This document shows, piece by piece, positions 62,927-64,000 of a stretch of 64,000 nucleotides of DNA. The position numbers and the translations under genes are program-made. The stretch spans positions 1 through 64,000 of the forward strand of contig NZ_RMBX01000002.1 in NCBI RefSeq assembly GCF_003807585.1. The letters run 5' to 3'. Every line of letters starts with the position of its first letter. The first letter of the stretch is position 1. The stretch comes from Chitinophaga barathri. GTDB lineage: Bacteria > Bacteroidota > Bacteroidia > Chitinophagales > Chitinophagaceae. The notes under the pieces were generated by a model. The model saw only the letters and a list, made by a program, of their open reading frames with translations, was not told the DNA's origin and made no database searches.

Positions 62927-63066
62927 CTCTAAATTCTATTATCATGCAACTAAATGTACCACATTGACAGCATGGGCTGGCTTCCATTTGCCCAACCCGA
63001 AACCATGCTCCTGAAAGACTTTTTTATCAACCTGTTATCATTCTTAAACCTCTAAATCGCCAGAAC

Positions 63067-64000
63067 ATGCATCTGTCCAAACAATTCACATTGCTGGTAT
63101 TGCTGCTATTGATGACGGTAGCAACATTCGCCCAGCAACAAAGGGTGACCGGCACCGTGTCCGACGCCTCCGGCAATCCCGTGCCCGGGGTTACCGTCAG
63201 GGTACAGGCCACTAACCGGGGCACCGTTACCGACGGCCAGGGACGGTATTCCATCGAAGCCGTGAACGGGAACACCCTGATCTTTTCTTACACCGGTTAC
63301 AAGTCGCAGAACAACGTGATCAACGGGCCCACGCTGAACGTAACCATCCAGGAAGACTACGCCAACCTTGATGAGGTAGTGATCACGGGCCTGGCCACTT
63401 CTGTAAAAAGAAGCAACCTCGCCAATGCGGTGGCCACTATTTCAGCCAAACAACTTTACGGCGTTGCGCCGGCACAGACATTTGACGCTGCTTTGAGCGG
63501 CAAGATCCCCGGCGCACTGATCACCGCGAATACCGGCGCGCCCGGCGGCGGCATTTCCGTAAAGATGCGCGGGGTCACCTCCATCTTCAGTAATTCACAA
63601 CCGCTGTATGTGGTGGATGGCATATTCATCTCAAACATCAGCGTACCCGCCGGTCTCAACCTGATCACCGGCGCAGCCACGGCAGGCAACCCGCAGAACC
63701 AGGACAATCCTTCCAGCCGCGTGGCGGACATCAACCCGGACGATATCGAGAACATCGAAATACTCAAAGGCGCATCCGCGGCCGCCATTTACGGCTCCAA
63801 AGCAGCGGCGGGCGTAATACTCATCACCACCAAAAAAGGCACCGGCATCGGCCGCACCATCGTGCGCCTGCGGCAGGACCTTGGCTGGGGCGAGGCCCGC
63901 AAACTGCTGGGCGTACGCCAGTTCACCGAGCAGACCGCTTTTGACAAAGGCGGCGCGGCAGCGAGAGATATGTTCATCGCGGCGCGTAACGCAGGCAAAC
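63067..64000 (+). CDS. SusC/RagA family TonB-linked outer-membrane protein, N-terminal part
   Basis: Open from ATG 63067 to the right edge, at least 311 codons. Signal peptide (QFTLLVLLLLMTVATFAQQ), carboxypeptidase-D-regulatory-like domain (VTGTVSDASGNPVPGVTV, about 22-100), then the TonB plug (LDEVVITGLATSVKRSNLANAVATI) ending in LKGASAAAIYGSKAAAGVILITTKKG, all typical of SusC. It imports oligosaccharides or other large molecules with a SusD lipoprotein, expected just beyond the window. The substrate cannot be known from this part. Confidence 0.96.
   Translation, partial: MHLSKQFTLLVLLLLMTVATFAQQQRVTGTVSDASGNPVPGVTVRVQATNRGTVTDGQGRYSIEAVNGNTLIFSYTGYKSQNNVINGPTLNVTIQEDYANLDEVVITGLATSVKRSNLANAVATISAKQLYGVAPAQTFDAALSGKIPGALITANTGAPGGGISVKMRGVTSIFSNSQPLYVVDGIFISNISVPAGLNLITGAATAGNPQNQDNPSSRVADINPDDIENIEILKGASAAAIYGSKAAAGVILITTKKGTGIGRTIVRLRQDLGWGEARKLLGVRQFTEQTAFDKGGAAARDMFIAARNAGK

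Overview
The window reads as chromosomal DNA of a Bacteroidota bacterium, most likely family Chitinophagaceae (Chitinophaga-like). Evidence is a SusC/RagA TonB-linked receptor cut by the right edge, type IX secretion sorting domains of both kinds (type A on two polysaccharide-degrading enzymes, the gliding-motility/CHU_C type on a large surface protein), several TAnnTTTG -7 promoter boxes, almost no Shine-Dalgarno sequences, and a glycan-oriented gene set. No rRNA, tRNA, CRISPR array, transposase or phage gene was seen. Most of the window is ordinary core genome; the unusual material is in intergenic DNA and in a few small loci.

Layout. 1-4.1 kb: two arrays of 11-bp repeats, then a leftward group (2-oxoacid dehydrogenase E2, CinA, a hotdog thioesterase, DoxX). 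4.1-10 kb: two perfect DnaA boxes, then a rightward envelope cluster (1025-residue TPR protein, outer-membrane barrel, HU-like/SPOR membrane protein). 10-18 kb: RmlD-like reductase, prolyl oligopeptidase, pfkA-pyk, a tandem TonB C-terminal-domain protein and an MFS exporter. 18-29 kb: aldehyde dehydrogenase, a glycosyltransferase/polysaccharide deacetylase pair, a DUF6807 protein, a cytosolic gingipain-like peptidase coupled to an 88-residue protein, a dipeptide epimerase and a CBM20-GH77 amylomaltase. 29-39 kb: two divergent modular T9SS carbohydrate enzymes, an M20 hydrolase and a CHU_C protein. 39-49 kb: dnaK, OmpA-like and porin-like proteins, a HAD phosphatase, argS, a TPR protein, cdd and lepB. 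49-64 kb: a MerR/B12-type regulator, an alpha/beta hydrolase, an NtrC-type regulator whose Fis domain lies in another frame, cysE-cysM, pdhB, thiolase, dnaG, a TlpA-like protein, folA-thyA and the start of susC.

How genes work together. pfkA-pyk (glycolysis), pdhB and an E2 gene (pyruvate or branched-chain oxoacid oxidation) and the thiolase form central metabolism. cysE-cysM make cysteine from serine. folA-thyA make dTMP and recycle folate. The T9SS enzymes, MalQ and SusC belong to polysaccharide capture and breakdown.

The strongest unexplained signals are: (1) three tandem hairpin-like repeats ahead of pfkA, with a compensatory base-pair change and the start codon inside the last stem; (2) an A9 run that separates the NtrC-type regulator from its DNA-binding domain exactly as -1 slippage would require; (3) a three-copy, about 140-bp nested palindromic repeat; (4) recurrent 11-bp-period intergenic repeats, one inside a 180-bp nested palindrome; (5) the cytosolic C25-like peptidase and its overlapping small partner; (6) a perfect 30-bp inverted repeat that reuses the end of folA. 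Start codons were moved from the longest reading frame where a promoter box, signal peptide or family N-terminus argued for it.
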